Position numbers and translations under genes: made by a program
Part shown: positions 39,364 to 49,788 of the stretch, one piece after another
Layout of the letters: every line of letters starts with the position of its first letter
Numbering within the stretch: position 1 is the first letter of the stretch
Source of the DNA: Pseudomonadota bacterium
Lineage (GTDB): Bacteria; Pseudomonadota; Alphaproteobacteria; Geminicoccales; Geminicoccaceae
Direction of reading: 5' to 3'
Assembly (NCBI GenBank): GCA_030549795.1
Contig: JAUQQO010000018.1
Location: 1-64,000 of the forward strand
DNA: 64,000 nucleotides
The notes under the pieces: model-generated
Told to the model about the DNA's origin: nothing
Database searches by the model: none
The model's input: only the letters and a program-made list of their open reading frames with translations

Positions 39364-40440
39364 ATGGATAAGAGCAACAAAGGCAATTTCTTCGAGGACA
39401 TGGAGCCCGGGCGCGTCTTCGTCCACGCCGGGCCGCGGACGGTGACTTCTGCCGATTCCACTCTATACCTTGCCTTGACGGGATCCCGCTATGCCCTCTA
39501 CGCAGCCGAACCGTTGGCTCGCGCGTGGGGACTGCCGACCGTCCCTCTCGACGAGCTGCTCGTCTTTCACCTGATCTTCGGCCAGTCGGTCCCCGATCTC
39601 TCGATCAATGCGGTCGCCAACCTCGGTTATGCCGACGGTCGTTTCCTCGCGCCGGTGTTTGCCGGCGACACGCTTTTCGCCCGCTCCACAGTCCTCGGCC
39701 GGCGCGAGACCTCCTCGCGCAAAACTGGGATCGTTTGGGTTCGCACCGAGGGGTACAAGAGCGACGGTACCCCAGTCCTCTCCTATGTGCGCTGGGTGCT
39801 CGTAAACAAGCGCGATCCCGCCAGTCTCGCCCCCGAGCCCATGGTCCCCGAACTGCCAGCCGTCGTCGCCCCCGAGCGGCTCGTAGTGCCGCGGGATTTC
39901 GCGCCGCGCGCGGTCGACCCGGCGACCACCGGGGGGCCTTGGTTCTTCGAGGACTATCAGGTGGGCGAGCGGATCGACCACGTCGACGGCATGGGGGTCA
40001 TGGAAAGCGAGCACCGGCTCGCCACGCGGCTGTATCGCAACATCGCCCGTGTGCACTTCAACGATCACGTCGAGCGCCAGGGGCGGCTCGGTGCCGTGAT
40101 CGTCTATGGTGGTGTGGTGATCTCGATCGCCCGCGCGCTCGCCTTCCACGGCCTTGCGAACGCCTACCCGATCCTCGCCATCAACGCCGGCACGCATGTC
40201 AATCCGTGCCGGGCCGGCGATACGATCTACGCTTGGTCGGAAGTCCTCGACAAAGCCGAACTGCACGACCGCACCGATGTCGGCGCTCTGCGCTTGCGCT
40301 TGGTTGCGCTTAAGAACCGTCCGGCTGCGGATTTCCCGCTCAAAGACGCAAGCGGCGCCTATCTGCCCGAAGTGCTCCTCGATTTCGATTATTGGGCACT
40401 CATCCCCCGGCGTGCGGTTGCCACCTCGGCGCACTCTTAA
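39364..40440 (+). CDS. MaoC-family mesaconyl-CoA (beta-methylmalyl-CoA) hydratase-like protein
   Basis: MDKSNKGNFFEDMEPGRVFVHAGPRTVTSADSTLYLALTGSRYALY...double hotdog; GWFFEDYQVGERIDH-like second domain. Confidence 0.85.
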   Translation: MDKSNKGNFFEDMEPGRVFVHAGPRTVTSADSTLYLALTGSRYALYAAEPLARAWGLPTVPLDELLVFHLIFGQSVPDLSINAVANLGYADGRFLAPVFAGDTLFARSTVLGRRETSSRKTGIVWVRTEGYKSDGTPVLSYVRWVLVNKRDPASLAPEPMVPELPAVVAPERLVVPRDFAPRAVDPATTGGPWFFEDYQVGERIDHVDGMGVMESEHRLATRLYRNIARVHFNDHVERQGRLGAVIVYGGVVISIARALAFHGLANAYPILAINAGTHVNPCRAGDTIYAWSEVLDKAELHDRTDVGALRLRLVALKNRPAADFPLKDASGAYLPEVLLDFDYWALIPRRAVATSAHS

Positions 40441-40551
40441 ATTCCAAGAGCGCGCCGCGAGTGGGGTAGGCCCCGAAGGGTGTGGAAGAAAAAGGGTTCG
40501 TTAACCGGCCTGTGGTAGAGCGTGCGGGGACCAGCCGGGAGCCGCCCGACC

Positions 40552-41703
40552 GTGCGCGAACTCACTGCGATCTCCGGGATTGCCGGAGCGGCTGCGCCCG
40601 GGCCCGAAGGCTTCGGTTCGCAGCCTTTGCCGCGCCCTGCCCCTGTGCATGCCGCGAGCGCGGTCGGCTCGCTCGCTTCCGCAGCAGCCCCGGCGACGCC
40701 GGCGGTGCACGTGAACATCGCCGGGCTCACGCTTGAGGCGGTGGTCTGGCCGCGCGGCGAGCTGAATAGCGCAGCGGAAGCGCCCAACGTGCTGCGCGGC
40801 ATGGTTTCGGTGGTCCCGGTAACCGGCCCGACCGATGCTCTTGCGGAAGCTGCGTCTGGTCTTTGGGCCACGGGCGCGGGGCGGACGGTTAAGGCGCCGA
40901 GCCAGGCTGGGATCGAAGCGGGTTCGACAAGTGGGACGGGTGGGCGCGCTGCGGCTAGTGTCGCGATGGTCGTCGGGCATCTGGGATCGGGCGCACTTCT
41001 CCTTGAAAGCGACGGCCAGTTGATCGTCCTGCGCGGCGGCAGTCCGCAGCTGCCCGAAGGGGCCCGAGTGCTCCTTACCTGGCTCGCGCAACCCGAACCC
41101 GTGCAGGAACCGATGCCCGAGCCTCGCGCAGTTGCCGCCGCAGCCACGGGCGCCGCGTCGGCGGTTGGCGGCCCTGCCGGCACCGCCGCGCATCTCGGCG
41201 AGGTGGTGCGGGAGAGCGCTCAAGCCGCACCCGAGGAAGCGGTGTTGCGCCAAGCGGACACGAGCGCCCGAGCGGGCGGCCGAGCGCCGGTCGAGGAGCG
41301 AGATCCTGCCTTGCGCGCCGGCGCAGCGGCGGGGACGGCGACGGCACCGGCTCCGCAAACGGTTCCCATTGAGCCTGTGGCTCAGTCCTTCACCACGGCG
41401 CTCATACGCCTTGCGGTTCTGTTCGGCTTCTCTCGCGAGCTCGAAGAACAGAGCGAAGGTCGCGCGCGCGACCGGCGCGCCGACGCGGAAGAAGGCCGGG
41501 GCGTCATCGAGCTCGACTTCCCCGCCCTCGGTCGCGTTCGCCTCGAGATTGCCTGGTCGCCGCGCTCCATCGACCTGCGCCTAAGTGGCTCGCCTCTGCT
41601 CGCCGAGCTGGATCGAGAGGATATCGTGCGCGCCTTTACAGAAGGGCTCGCTCTTGTAGGCGGTCGCGGGCGAATCCTCGTTTGCGCGCACCGATCGGGC
41701 TAA
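40552..41703 (+). CDS. Ala/Pro-rich protein with C-terminal FliK-like domain (tentative)
   Basis: Low-complexity Ala/Gly/Pro-rich middle; C-term VIELDFPALGRVRLEIAWSPRSIDLRLSGSPLLAELDREDIVRAFTEGLALVGGRGRILV recalls the hook-length-control C-terminal pattern. Start codon uncertain (ORF track start 40522). Confidence 0.5.
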   Translation: MRELTAISGIAGAAAPGPEGFGSQPLPRPAPVHAASAVGSLASAAAPATPAVHVNIAGLTLEAVVWPRGELNSAAEAPNVLRGMVSVVPVTGPTDALAEAASGLWATGAGRTVKAPSQAGIEAGSTSGTGGRAAASVAMVVGHLGSGALLLESDGQLIVLRGGSPQLPEGARVLLTWLAQPEPVQEPMPEPRAVAAAATGAASAVGGPAGTAAHLGEVVRESAQAAPEEAVLRQADTSARAGGRAPVEERDPALRAGAAAGTATAPAPQTVPIEPVAQSFTTALIRLAVLFGFSRELEEQSEGRARDRRADAEEGRGVIELDFPALGRVRLEIAWSPRSIDLRLSGSPLLAELDREDIVRAFTEGLALVGGRGRILVCAHRSG

Positions 41704-41821
41704 CGGGCGCTGCCGCTGGGCGGAAAAGCCGCAGGCCGCATGGACAGGGTGGGTGGCGCCCTGCTAAGTCGCTGCTAGTTCCATGATGCGCTGCAGCGAG
41801 CCCGGCACGGGAGGAGGACAT

Positions 41822-42205
41822 ATGACGCGACGGGACCGTCCGCTCTCCCCGCACCTGCAGATCTATCGGTGGCATTTCACCATGGCCCTCTCGATCGCGC
41901 ATCGGTTTTCCGGTGTCGCGCTCGTCGTCGGGCTTTTCTTCGTGAGTTGGTGGCTTACGGCGCTCGCCCGCGGCCCCGAGGCCTTCGCCTTCGTGCAGGC
42001 CTTCGCGCAGAGCTGGCTCGGGATCCTCGTCCTGTTCGGTTGGACCTTCGCCTTGTTCTATCATCTCGGCAACGGGATCCGGCATCTGATCTGGGATCTC
42101 GGCTTTGGTCTTGAGAAAGACGAGGCCTTCCGATCCGGTGTTGCGGTTGTGGCTTTTGCGGTGGTCGCGACGCTTTTGGTCTGGATCGCGGTGGGGGCTC
42201 TTTGA
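41822..42205 (+). CDS. sdhC: Succinate dehydrogenase cytochrome b556 subunit
   Basis: RPLSPHLQIYRWHFTMALSIAHRFSGVAL...FYHLGNGIRHLIWDLGFGLE. Confidence 0.96.
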   Translation: MTRRDRPLSPHLQIYRWHFTMALSIAHRFSGVALVVGLFFVSWWLTALARGPEAFAFVQAFAQSWLGILVLFGWTFALFYHLGNGIRHLIWDLGFGLEKDEAFRSGVAVVAFAVVATLLVWIAVGAL

Positions 42206-42603
42206 AGGAACGCGCCATGATCGCCACGGGAAGAACCGGGATTGCCCGGCTCAAGGCGCAAGGCTCAGCTAAGAGCGGGGCGGAACACTGGTGGCGGCAA
42301 CGCCTGACCGCGCTTGCCAACGTTCCTCTCGTCATCTGGTTCGTCGTCTCCTTCGTATCCTTAGGCGGAGCGAGCTACACGGAAGCGCGCGCGTGGCTGG
42401 GCAGTCTCACAAATGCCACCTTGATGGTGCTGTTGATCGTCTCGGTGTTCTGGCATGCCCGATTGGGTATCCAGGTGATCATCGAGGACTATGTCCACGG
42501 CCGCGCTCTCAAATTGGCCGCGCTTGTGCTCTTGGACTTCGCGACCGTGGCGCTCGCTACAGCGTCTATCGTTGCGATCCTGACAGTTTCGATTGGGGGT
42601 TGA
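42202..42603 (+). CDS. sdhD: Succinate dehydrogenase membrane anchor subunit
   Basis: [23 protein letters not shown]...[26 protein letters not shown] overlap area with sdhC. Confidence 0.95.
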   Translation: MKERAMIATGRTGIARLKAQGSAKSGAEHWWRQRLTALANVPLVIWFVVSFVSLGGASYTEARAWLGSLTNATLMVLLIVSVFWHARLGIQVIIEDYVHGRALKLAALVLLDFATVALATASIVAILTVSIGG

Positions 42604-42607
42604 GGCG

Positions 42608-44398
42608 ATGAGTCGCGCCTATCCCATCACCGACCACTACTTCGACTGCATCGTAGTTGGCGCCGGTGGTTCGGGTCTGCGCGCCGCGGTGGGCATGGTC
42701 GAAGCGGGCCTTAAGGTCGCCTGCATCACCAAGGTCTATCCGACGCGCTCGCACACGGTGGCGGCCCAGGGCGGGATCAACGCCGCGCTCGGCAACATGA
42801 ACGAGGACGACTGGCGCTTTCACATGTACGACACCGTCAAGGGGTCGGACTGGCTGGGCGACCAGGACGCCATCGAATATATGACCAAGAACGCCCCGGC
42901 TGCGGTCTACGAACTCGAACATTACGGGGTCCCGTTTTCGCGCACACCCGATGGGCGCATTTATCAACGCGCCTTCGGCGGTCAGTCCGTGCACTATGGC
43001 AAGGGGCAAGCCTATCGTACCTGTGCCGCCGCCGATCGCACGGGACATGCGCTCCTGCACACGCTCTTCCAGCAAGCGCTCAAGAATAAGGTTCGGTTCT
43101 TCAACGAGTACTTCGCCCTCGATTTGCTCATGGACGAGGACGGCTCCTGTGCCGGTGTCATCGCCATGCGGATCGAGGACGGCTCGATCCACCGCTTCGC
43201 GGCACATCTGACCTGTCTGGCGACGGGCGGGTACGGCCGCGTGTATTTCTCCTGCACGAGCGCCCACATCTGCACCGGGGACGGTAACGCCATGGTGCTG
43301 CGCGCCGGGCTGCCGTTGCAGGACATGGAGTTCGTCCAGTTCCACCCCTCCGGGATCTACGGGGCCGGCTGTCTGATCACCGAGGGAGCGCGGGGCGAGG
43401 GGGGCTATCTCACCAACGCCCTGGGGGAGCGCTTTATGGAGCGCTATGCGCCTACGGCGAAGGACTTGGCCTCACGCGACGTCGTGGCGCGGGCGATGAC
43501 CATCGAGATCAACGAAGGTCGTGGCTGCGGGCCGAACAAAGACTACATCGAGCTACACCTCGAGCATCTCGATCCCAAGATCATCAAAGAACGCCTACCC
43601 GGGATCGCCGAAACAGCCAAGATCTTTGCCGGTGTGGACGTAACGCGAGAGCCGATTCCGGTTGTGCCGACCTGTCATTACAACATGGGCGGCATTCCGA
43701 CCAACTGGCGCACCGAGGTCATCTGTCCGAAGAACGGCGATCCCGATGCCGTAGTGCCGGGTCTGCTCGCCGTCGGCGAGGCGGCTTGCGCCTCCGTGCA
43801 CGGCGCCAACCGGCTGGGCGGAAACTCGCTCACCGACCTCATCGTCTTCGGCCGCGCCGCGGCGCAGCGCGCTGCTGAACTCGTACGTCCCAACAGCCCG
43901 CCGCGGCTCTTGCCCAAGAACGCGGGCGAAGCGGCGCTCGAGCGGCTGGATCGCATCCGCCACGCCAACGGCAGCACGAGCGTGGGCGTCCTACGCACGG
44001 CGATGCAGCGGACGATGCAACGGCACGCGGCGGTGTTCCGCGAGGCGCGCAGTCTCGAGGAAGGTTGCCGCAAGCTCGAAGAACTGGCCGCGAGCCTGCA
44101 AGATCTCAAAGTAACAGACCGCTCGCTCGTGTGGAATACAGACGTCATCGAGGCGCTCGAACTGCACAACCTGATGCTGCAGGCGATCGCCACCATGCAT
44201 TCAGCGGCCTTCCGCACGGAGAGCCGCGGTGCGCACGCGCGCGAAGATTATCCGCAGCGCGACGACGTCAACTGGCTCAAGCACACGCTGTGCTGGGTCG
44301 ACGAACGCTATCGGCCGCGCCTGGACACGCGCCCGGTGCACCTGTTCACCTTAAGTAACGAGGTCGAGCCGGTGCCGCCTTCGGCGCGTGTGTACTGA
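42608..44398 (+). CDS. sdhA: Succinate dehydrogenase flavoprotein subunit
   Basis: [54 protein letters not shown]...[23 protein letters not shown]. Confidence 0.98.
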   Translation: MSRAYPITDHYFDCIVVGAGGSGLRAAVGMVEAGLKVACITKVYPTRSHTVAAQGGINAALGNMNEDDWRFHMYDTVKGSDWLGDQDAIEYMTKNAPAAVYELEHYGVPFSRTPDGRIYQRAFGGQSVHYGKGQAYRTCAAADRTGHALLHTLFQQALKNKVRFFNEYFALDLLMDEDGSCAGVIAMRIEDGSIHRFAAHLTCLATGGYGRVYFSCTSAHICTGDGNAMVLRAGLPLQDMEFVQFHPSGIYGAGCLITEGARGEGGYLTNALGERFMERYAPTAKDLASRDVVARAMTIEINEGRGCGPNKDYIELHLEHLDPKIIKERLPGIAETAKIFAGVDVTREPIPVVPTCHYNMGGIPTNWRTEVICPKNGDPDAVVPGLLAVGEAACASVHGANRLGGNSLTDLIVFGRAAAQRAAELVRPNSPPRLLPKNAGEAALERLDRIRHANGSTSVGVLRTAMQRTMQRHAAVFREARSLEEGCRKLEELAASLQDLKVTDRSLVWNTDVIEALELHNLMLQAIATMHSAAFRTESRGAHAREDYPQRDDVNWLKHTLCWVDERYRPRLDTRPVHLFTLSNEVEPVPPSARVY

Positions 44399-44425
44399 TC
44401 GGGTGGCGGCGAAGAGGGAAGCTCC

Positions 44426-45205
44426 ATGGTCGAGTTCGCTTTACCGCGTAACAGCCGGGTGGAGCCGGGTCGCCGGCACGAGCCCGCAACTCCACCGAAG
44501 CGACCGCGGGAGTTCAAGATCTACCGCTGGTCTCCCGAGGACGGGCGCAATCCGCGTCTCGACACCTATGTGGTCGATCTCGACGGTTGCGGCCCGATGG
44601 TGCTCGACGCGCTCATCAAGATCAAAAGCGAGATCGACAGCACCTTGACGTTCCGGCGCTCCTGCCGAGAGGGGATCTGCGGCAGCTGCGCGATGAACAT
44701 CAACGGTCGCAATACGCTCGCCTGTATCAAGGCGATTGAAGATATTGATGGGCCGGTGGTGATCTATCCTCTCCCGCATATGAACGTCATAAGAGATCTT
44801 GTCGTCGATCTCGAAAACTTCTGGGCCCAGTACGAGTCGGTCGAACCCTGGCTCAAGACCTCCACGCCACCGCCGACGCGAGAGCGGCGGCAGAGCCCGG
44901 AAGACCGGGCCCGGCTGGACGGTCTTTACGAGTGCATCCTCTGTGCCTGCTGCTCGACCAGCTGTCCGAGCTACTGGTGGAACGGCGACCGCTATCTCGG
45001 CCCCGCGGCGCTTCTCCAGGCCTACCGATGGATCGCGGATTCGCGGGATGAGGCGACCAACGAGCGCTTGGAGGCACTCGAAGACCCCTTCAAGCTCTAC
45101 CGCTGCCACACGATCCTCAACTGTACGAACAGCTGCCCCAAGGGGCTCAATCCCGCCCGCGCGATCGCCGAGATTAAGAAACTTATAGTAGAAAAACGTT
45201 TGTGA
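44426..45205 (+). CDS. sdhB: Succinate dehydrogenase iron-sulfur subunit
   Basis: [25 protein letters not shown]...[19 protein letters not shown]...[21 protein letters not shown]. Confidence 0.98.
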   Translation: MVEFALPRNSRVEPGRRHEPATPPKRPREFKIYRWSPEDGRNPRLDTYVVDLDGCGPMVLDALIKIKSEIDSTLTFRRSCREGICGSCAMNINGRNTLACIKAIEDIDGPVVIYPLPHMNVIRDLVVDLENFWAQYESVEPWLKTSTPPPTRERRQSPEDRARLDGLYECILCACCSTSCPSYWWNGDRYLGPAALLQAYRWIADSRDEATNERLEALEDPFKLYRCHTILNCTNSCPKGLNPARAIAEIKKLIVEKRL

Positions 45206-45303
45206 GGTTCGCGGAATCTTGGGCTTGCCTGTGCGGCTCACTTAGTGTTAATCGATCTTTCACAAAGAGGCGTAAGCCCGCACACGCAGGTCCGATCTGA
45301 GAG

Positions 45304-45331
45304 AGGAGGCTGAGCCTCCTTTCTTTTTTTT
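45304..45331. terminator. Bidirectional-looking intrinsic terminator between convergent sdhB and olsA
   Basis: AGGAGGC-TGA-GCCTCCT hairpin followed by TTCTTTTTTTT. Confidence 0.82.
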
Positions 45332-46146
45332 CACACCAAAGCGGGCTCAGGAACCCGAAGCGGCGCCGATCCCCGATGCGCATGCGCGAGCCCCGCACGA
45401 AGGGTCGCACGCAATTGGGCGCCGAGCCGCTTGCGGCTGGTCACCGACCAGGAGAGGACGGGCTCGCCGAACCAAAGCACCACCTCGACCCCCGGGAGCT
45501 GAAGCACGCGCCAAAGGTGCGGCAGCAACGTCGCATCCCCGCACCAGGCGTAGAGTTCGGCATTGTGCGCGTCGATGGGCGGGCCACGGCGCAGACGCCT
45601 GTAGGCGAGAACGACCGGTTGGACCGCGATCGGCCGGTCCACCACATTCGGCTCTGCGACCGACAGAAGCGACGTCTTGAGCGGTAGGACGTCCAAACCG
45701 GGCGAACTCGTGCCCTCGGCGAAGAGGACGAAGGATTCAGTGCGTGCGAGGCGCGCGGCGAGCGCATCGCGCTGGCGTTTCGCCTCCCGCCAATGGCGTC
45801 GCACGAATAGGGTTCCGCTCTTGCGCGCGAGCCAGCCGAAGAACGGCCAATCGGCGATCTCGGTCTTAGCGATGAAGGCCGCATCGCACAGCGCGCCCAG
45901 GATCGGTATGTCGAGATAGGAGACGTGATTGGGTACGAAGAGCGCGGGCTCAACAGCTGTGGGGCGGCCGCGCACCTCAAGGTGGACGCCGAGGAGGAGC
46001 AGGACCCCCTTGCACCACCACCGCCGAAGGAACCGCCGCGGCCATCGCCCGAGCGGAGTGCTCGCCACCCAAGCGGGGAGGAGAACCGCGGTCAGGATCA
46101 CAAAGCCGATAAGCCGGGCGAGCGCCCGCAGCCACGAGGCGCTCAT
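45331..46146 (-). CDS. olsA: 1-acylglycerol-3-phosphate/lyso-ornithine lipid O-acyltransferase
   Basis: PlsC motifs VPNHVSYLDIPIL (NHxxxxD), LFAEGTSSPG; overlaps olsB-like gene. Confidence 0.82.
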   Translation of the reverse strand: MSASWLRALARLIGFVILTAVLLPAWVASTPLGRWPRRFLRRWWCKGVLLLLGVHLEVRGRPTAVEPALFVPNHVSYLDIPILGALCDAAFIAKTEIADWPFFGWLARKSGTLFVRRHWREAKRQRDALAARLARTESFVLFAEGTSSPGLDVLPLKTSLLSVAEPNVVDRPIAVQPVVLAYRRLRRGPPIDAHNAELYAWCGDATLLPHLWRVLQLPGVEVVLWFGEPVLSWSVTSRKRLGAQLRATLRAGLAHAHRGSAPLRVPEPALV

Positions 46147-46967
46147 ACGACCTCATCAACCACCCGCTCGCCGAGCCGATCGCCGAAGTGCCGGCGGTAG
46201 TTCGCCGCGATCCGCTCCGTAGGAAGCACGATGCAAACGTCGATCGTGTTGAAGACCTCGTCTAAAACCGCCCCCTCGCCGACCATCGCGCCCAAGCGAA
46301 GATAGCCCTTGATGAGCGGCGGCAGGGCGCGGAACGCGGCGCGCGCATCGAAGCCCTCTTGCGCGAAGGGCTCGTGCGCCACCCGGCGGGCAGCGAGCGC
46401 GACCGGCCGCAGCTCGAGCGGGGCGAGATGGTTCTCGTGCAGCCAGCGGATCTGCGGGGCGACGGCTGCGATGTCGGTTCCCGGCAGGCTCGCGCAGCCG
46501 ATCATCACCGAGATCTGGTGTTCGTCGAGGTAGCGCGCAATCGCGCGCCACAGGAGCTGCATGACCGCACCGGTGCGGTGTTCGGCGTCGACGCAGGATC
46601 GCCCGAGCTCCAAGATCTCGCCGCAGGCGCGCGCTCGCGCGGATCGCGAAAGCAGCGGGCGGAGATCATATTCGGCCTGCGAGTAGAACCCAACGGTCCG
46701 CAACGCGACGCTCTCGCGCAGCAATCGGTAACAGCCGACCACTTTCGGCCGCAGCGGCGTCGAGCGGGAACGATCGATCACCACGAGATGATCAGCATAT
46801 TCGTCGAAATGGTCGACGTCCCGGCGCCTTTTGCGCGTCAACGGGTCGGCAATCGCCCCCTGTTCCTCGAAGAACACCCGGTACCGCAGCTCCTGAGCCG
46901 CACGGACTTCGCGCTCGTCGACAGCCAGGCGAGCCTCGAGATCCTTAAAGCGCACCGAAATGCTCAT
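46143..46967 (-). CDS. olsB: L-ornithine N-alpha-acyltransferase-like GNAT (ornithine lipid biosynthesis)
   Basis: LEARLAVDEREVRAAQELRYRVFFEEQGA...RRRDVDHFDEYADHLVVID...VGCYRLLRESVA...LELGRSCVDAEHRTGAVMQLLWRAIARYL; adjacent PlsC-type olsA. Confidence 0.88.
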   Translation of the reverse strand: MSISVRFKDLEARLAVDEREVRAAQELRYRVFFEEQGAIADPLTRKRRRDVDHFDEYADHLVVIDRSRSTPLRPKVVGCYRLLRESVALRTVGFYSQAEYDLRPLLSRSARARACGEILELGRSCVDAEHRTGAVMQLLWRAIARYLDEHQISVMIGCASLPGTDIAAVAPQIRWLHENHLAPLELRPVALAARRVAHEPFAQEGFDARAAFRALPPLIKGYLRLGAMVGEGAVLDEVFNTIDVCIVLPTERIAANYRRHFGDRLGERVVDEVV

Positions 46968-47284
46968 GCGGTCCTCCAGACCCCCGCCCGTCCGTCGTCA
47001 CGCGAGAGCTTGGCGATCCGCGATGGCGAAGCCGCGACCGCTCGATGACGAACCGGGAACAGCGGCGCGAGCTGTTGCGGCGCAAAAGCACTCTTGTTGG
47101 TTCGCTGCGCGCAGGGACCAAACCTTGAGGCGGCCACGAGCCGGATGCGGAACCGCTCAAGCTGCCGCGGCACGCCGGGTGCAGAGCGGATCCATTGCCC
47201 TTTTCCGGCGCGCGATCCTCGTTGACCGCGGCTACACTCCTTGTTCTTCTGCTTTCACGGGACGTCTTTCAGGGAGTGCCCGCA

Positions 47285-47806
47285 GTGGGTCCGGAAATCG
47301 CCGGTGTGCGCGAGCTCGTGGTCCGGCGCGCCCAGATGACCGACGCTGCCACCCTCGCGCGGATCCAGGTCGACAGCTGGCGCGAGAGCTATGCGGGTAT
47401 CCTCCCCGACAGCTATCTCGAAGGCCTTTCTTATTCCGGTCACGAGCGTCTTTGGCGTCGCGCGCTCGCGGAACCGAGTGCGACCTTCCTCGCGCTTCTC
47501 AACGGACGGGCGATCGGACTCGCAAGCGGTGGGCGTTGCCGGTCCCACCGCGGTTTTTCCGGCGAACTCTACCTCCTTTACGTGCTGCGTGCCGCTCAGG
47601 GGCAGGGGATCGGCCGCGCGCTCTTTGATGCGGTCCACTATGCGCTCGCGGTGGCGGGCTTGCCGGACATGCTCGTGTGGGTGCTCGCCGCCAATCGTCG
47701 AGCGCGCGGCTTTTATGAGCATCTCGGACTCGTGCCGATCGGCCGCTCGACCTCCTTCATCGGCGGCATGCGCTTGGACGAGATCGCCTACGGCTGGCGC
47801 GATTGA
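47285..47806 (+). CDS. GNAT-family N-acetyltransferase
   Basis: VRRAQMTDAATLARIQVDSWRESYAGILPDSYL...ELYLLYVLRAAQGQGIGRALFDAVHYAL...VLAANRRARGFYEHLG. Confidence 0.88.
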   Translation: MGPEIAGVRELVVRRAQMTDAATLARIQVDSWRESYAGILPDSYLEGLSYSGHERLWRRALAEPSATFLALLNGRAIGLASGGRCRSHRGFSGELYLLYVLRAAQGQGIGRALFDAVHYALAVAGLPDMLVWVLAANRRARGFYEHLGLVPIGRSTSFIGGMRLDEIAYGWRD

Positions 47807-47830
47807 GGGGCGCGAGGCGACCCGCGACCG

Positions 47831-49627
47831 TCAGGCGGCGCGCACCCGCACATAGGAGCCGGGGGCGTCCTCGAGCACGGGAAGGCCGCCGTCGCCCGGG
47901 CGGCGCGCCGGCACCATCGGTCCGGAGCGCGCCACCATCCATTCCGCCCAGTCGTTCCACCACGACCCCTTGTGTTGGACAGCGCCGGCAAGCCAGGCTT
48001 CGGGATCGGGCGGCAGCTCCTCGTTGGTCCAATAGCCGTATTTGCTCGATGCTGGCGGGTTGATGATGCCCGCGATGTGCCCCGAGCCCGCGAGCACGAA
48101 CCGCTTTTCGCCCTGGTAGAGCTGAGTAGCGGCATAAGTAGATTTCCAGGGCGCGATGTGGTCCTCCCGTGTCGATACGATGTACACGGGAATGTCGATC
48201 TTGCGCAGGTCAATCGGTACTCCAGCAAGACAAATCCCGCCCGGCTCGACCAGTTTGTTCTCGTAGTAGAACTTTCGGAGATAAAAACTGTGCATCGCCG
48301 CCGGCATGCGGGTGCTATCCGAATTCCAGTACAAGAGATCGAACGGGAACGGATCCTTGCCCAGCAAATAATTATTGACGACGAAGGACCAGATGAGATC
48401 GTTGGCGCGTAGCAGATTGAACGTCGTGGCCATCTCCGAGCCTTCGAGATAGCCGCGCTTGGCCATCAGTTCCTCGAGTGCGGCCAGTTGCTCTTCGTCG
48501 ATGAACACGCCGAGCTCACCCGGTTCTTTGAAATCGACGAGTGTAGTGAAGAAGGTGGCGGCACCGATCCGGTCGTCGCCCTTGGCTTTCATCCAGGCCA
48601 AGGTGGTGGCGAGCAAGGTCCCACCCAGACAATAGCCGATGGCGTTGCTCTGTTTTTCGCCGGTTGCCTTTTCGATCGCCTCGAGCGCGGCGAGGGGGCC
48701 TTCGAGCATGTAGTTCTCGAAGCTCTTGTGCGCGAGCCGCTCGTCGGGGTTGACCCAGGAAATGACGAAGGTCGTGAAACCCCGGTCGACGCAGAACTTG
48801 ATAAAGCTATTCTGCGGCTGCAAATCGAGTATATAATATTTGTTGATCCACGGCGGAATGATGAGTAGCGGCTTCTTGTAAACTTCGGGAGTTGCGGGTT
48901 CGTACTGGATGAGCTGGGCCAGATCATTCTGGTAGATGACTTTGCCCGGCGTGGTGGCGATGTTGCGGCCGACCTCGAACGCGTTATAGTCGGTCATCTT
49001 GATCGCGAGACGACCTTTGCCGCGCTCGAGGTCTTCCAACATGTTTTTCAGGCCGCGCAGCAGGTTCTCGCCGCGTGTCTCGAGCGTCGCCTTGAGCACC
49101 TCGGGGTTGGTGAGGACGAAGTTGGTAGGGGCAAGCGCGTCGACGAATTGCCGGGTGTAGAATTCGACTTTCTGCCGCGTCTTAGGGTCAAGCCCCTCGG
49201 CTTCGCTCACCGTTTGCAACAAAAAGCGCGATGCCAAAAGATACGACTGTTTGACGAAGTCGAACAAAATATTCTCTGACCATGCGGGATCCTTGAAGCG
49301 GCGATCTCCGCGGTCGGGCACAATCACCGGCTCGGCCTCTTCGCCCAGCATGCGCTGGGTGGTCGTCTGCCACAGCCGCAGGTAATCCTGCCACAGCGCG
49401 AACTGGGCGCGGAACAGATCCATAGGCCGGGTCATCAGATCCTGAAGCAGCTCGAGGAAGGCAGTGCCAATCGACCCGACGCCGAAAGGCGCCGCGGGCT
49501 GGTCAGCCAGATGCTGGCGCTGCAGGAACTCTTCGACCAGCGCCCGACTCTTGGCCGCGATCTCGCTCATGATGCGGACGATCTCTTCGGGCTGCGCCCC
49601 GTACCCGGCTTCGGATTGCTCTGCCAT
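47831..49627 (-). CDS. phaC: Class I poly(3-hydroxyalkanoate) synthase
   Basis: QSYLLASRFLL...KPLLIIPPWINKYYILDLQPQNSFIKFCVDRGFTTFVISWVNP...IGYCLGGTLLATTLA (lipase-like box GYCLGG)...SGHIAGIINPP. Confidence 0.97.
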   Translation of the reverse strand: MAEQSEAGYGAQPEEIVRIMSEIAAKSRALVEEFLQRQHLADQPAAPFGVGSIGTAFLELLQDLMTRPMDLFRAQFALWQDYLRLWQTTTQRMLGEEAEPVIVPDRGDRRFKDPAWSENILFDFVKQSYLLASRFLLQTVSEAEGLDPKTRQKVEFYTRQFVDALAPTNFVLTNPEVLKATLETRGENLLRGLKNMLEDLERGKGRLAIKMTDYNAFEVGRNIATTPGKVIYQNDLAQLIQYEPATPEVYKKPLLIIPPWINKYYILDLQPQNSFIKFCVDRGFTTFVISWVNPDERLAHKSFENYMLEGPLAALEAIEKATGEKQSNAIGYCLGGTLLATTLAWMKAKGDDRIGAATFFTTLVDFKEPGELGVFIDEEQLAALEELMAKRGYLEGSEMATTFNLLRANDLIWSFVVNNYLLGKDPFPFDLLYWNSDSTRMPAAMHSFYLRKFYYENKLVEPGGICLAGVPIDLRKIDIPVYIVSTREDHIAPWKSTYAATQLYQGEKRFVLAGSGHIAGIINPPASSKYGYWTNEELPPDPEAWLAGAVQHKGSWWNDWAEWMVARSGPMVPARRPGDGGLPVLEDAPGSYVRVRAA

Positions 49628-49788
49628 CAGACGATCCCCTAAGATCGGCGCCGACACGCGGCCCGGCGGAGAGAACCGTGACACCGCGCAGGCGAGCCGA
49701 GGGTGCGATACCCGCGCGAGAGGTAGACGAACGCAGCGCCGACGCCAACCACTGCGCGGCGTCGGAGCACGGCACGACGGACTTGTCG

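Noticed and set aside
40552-41703. Calling the Ala/Pro-rich ORF a genuine flagellar FliK
   Set aside because: Only a weak C-terminal resemblance and no other flagellar genes in the window; kept as a tentative description only.
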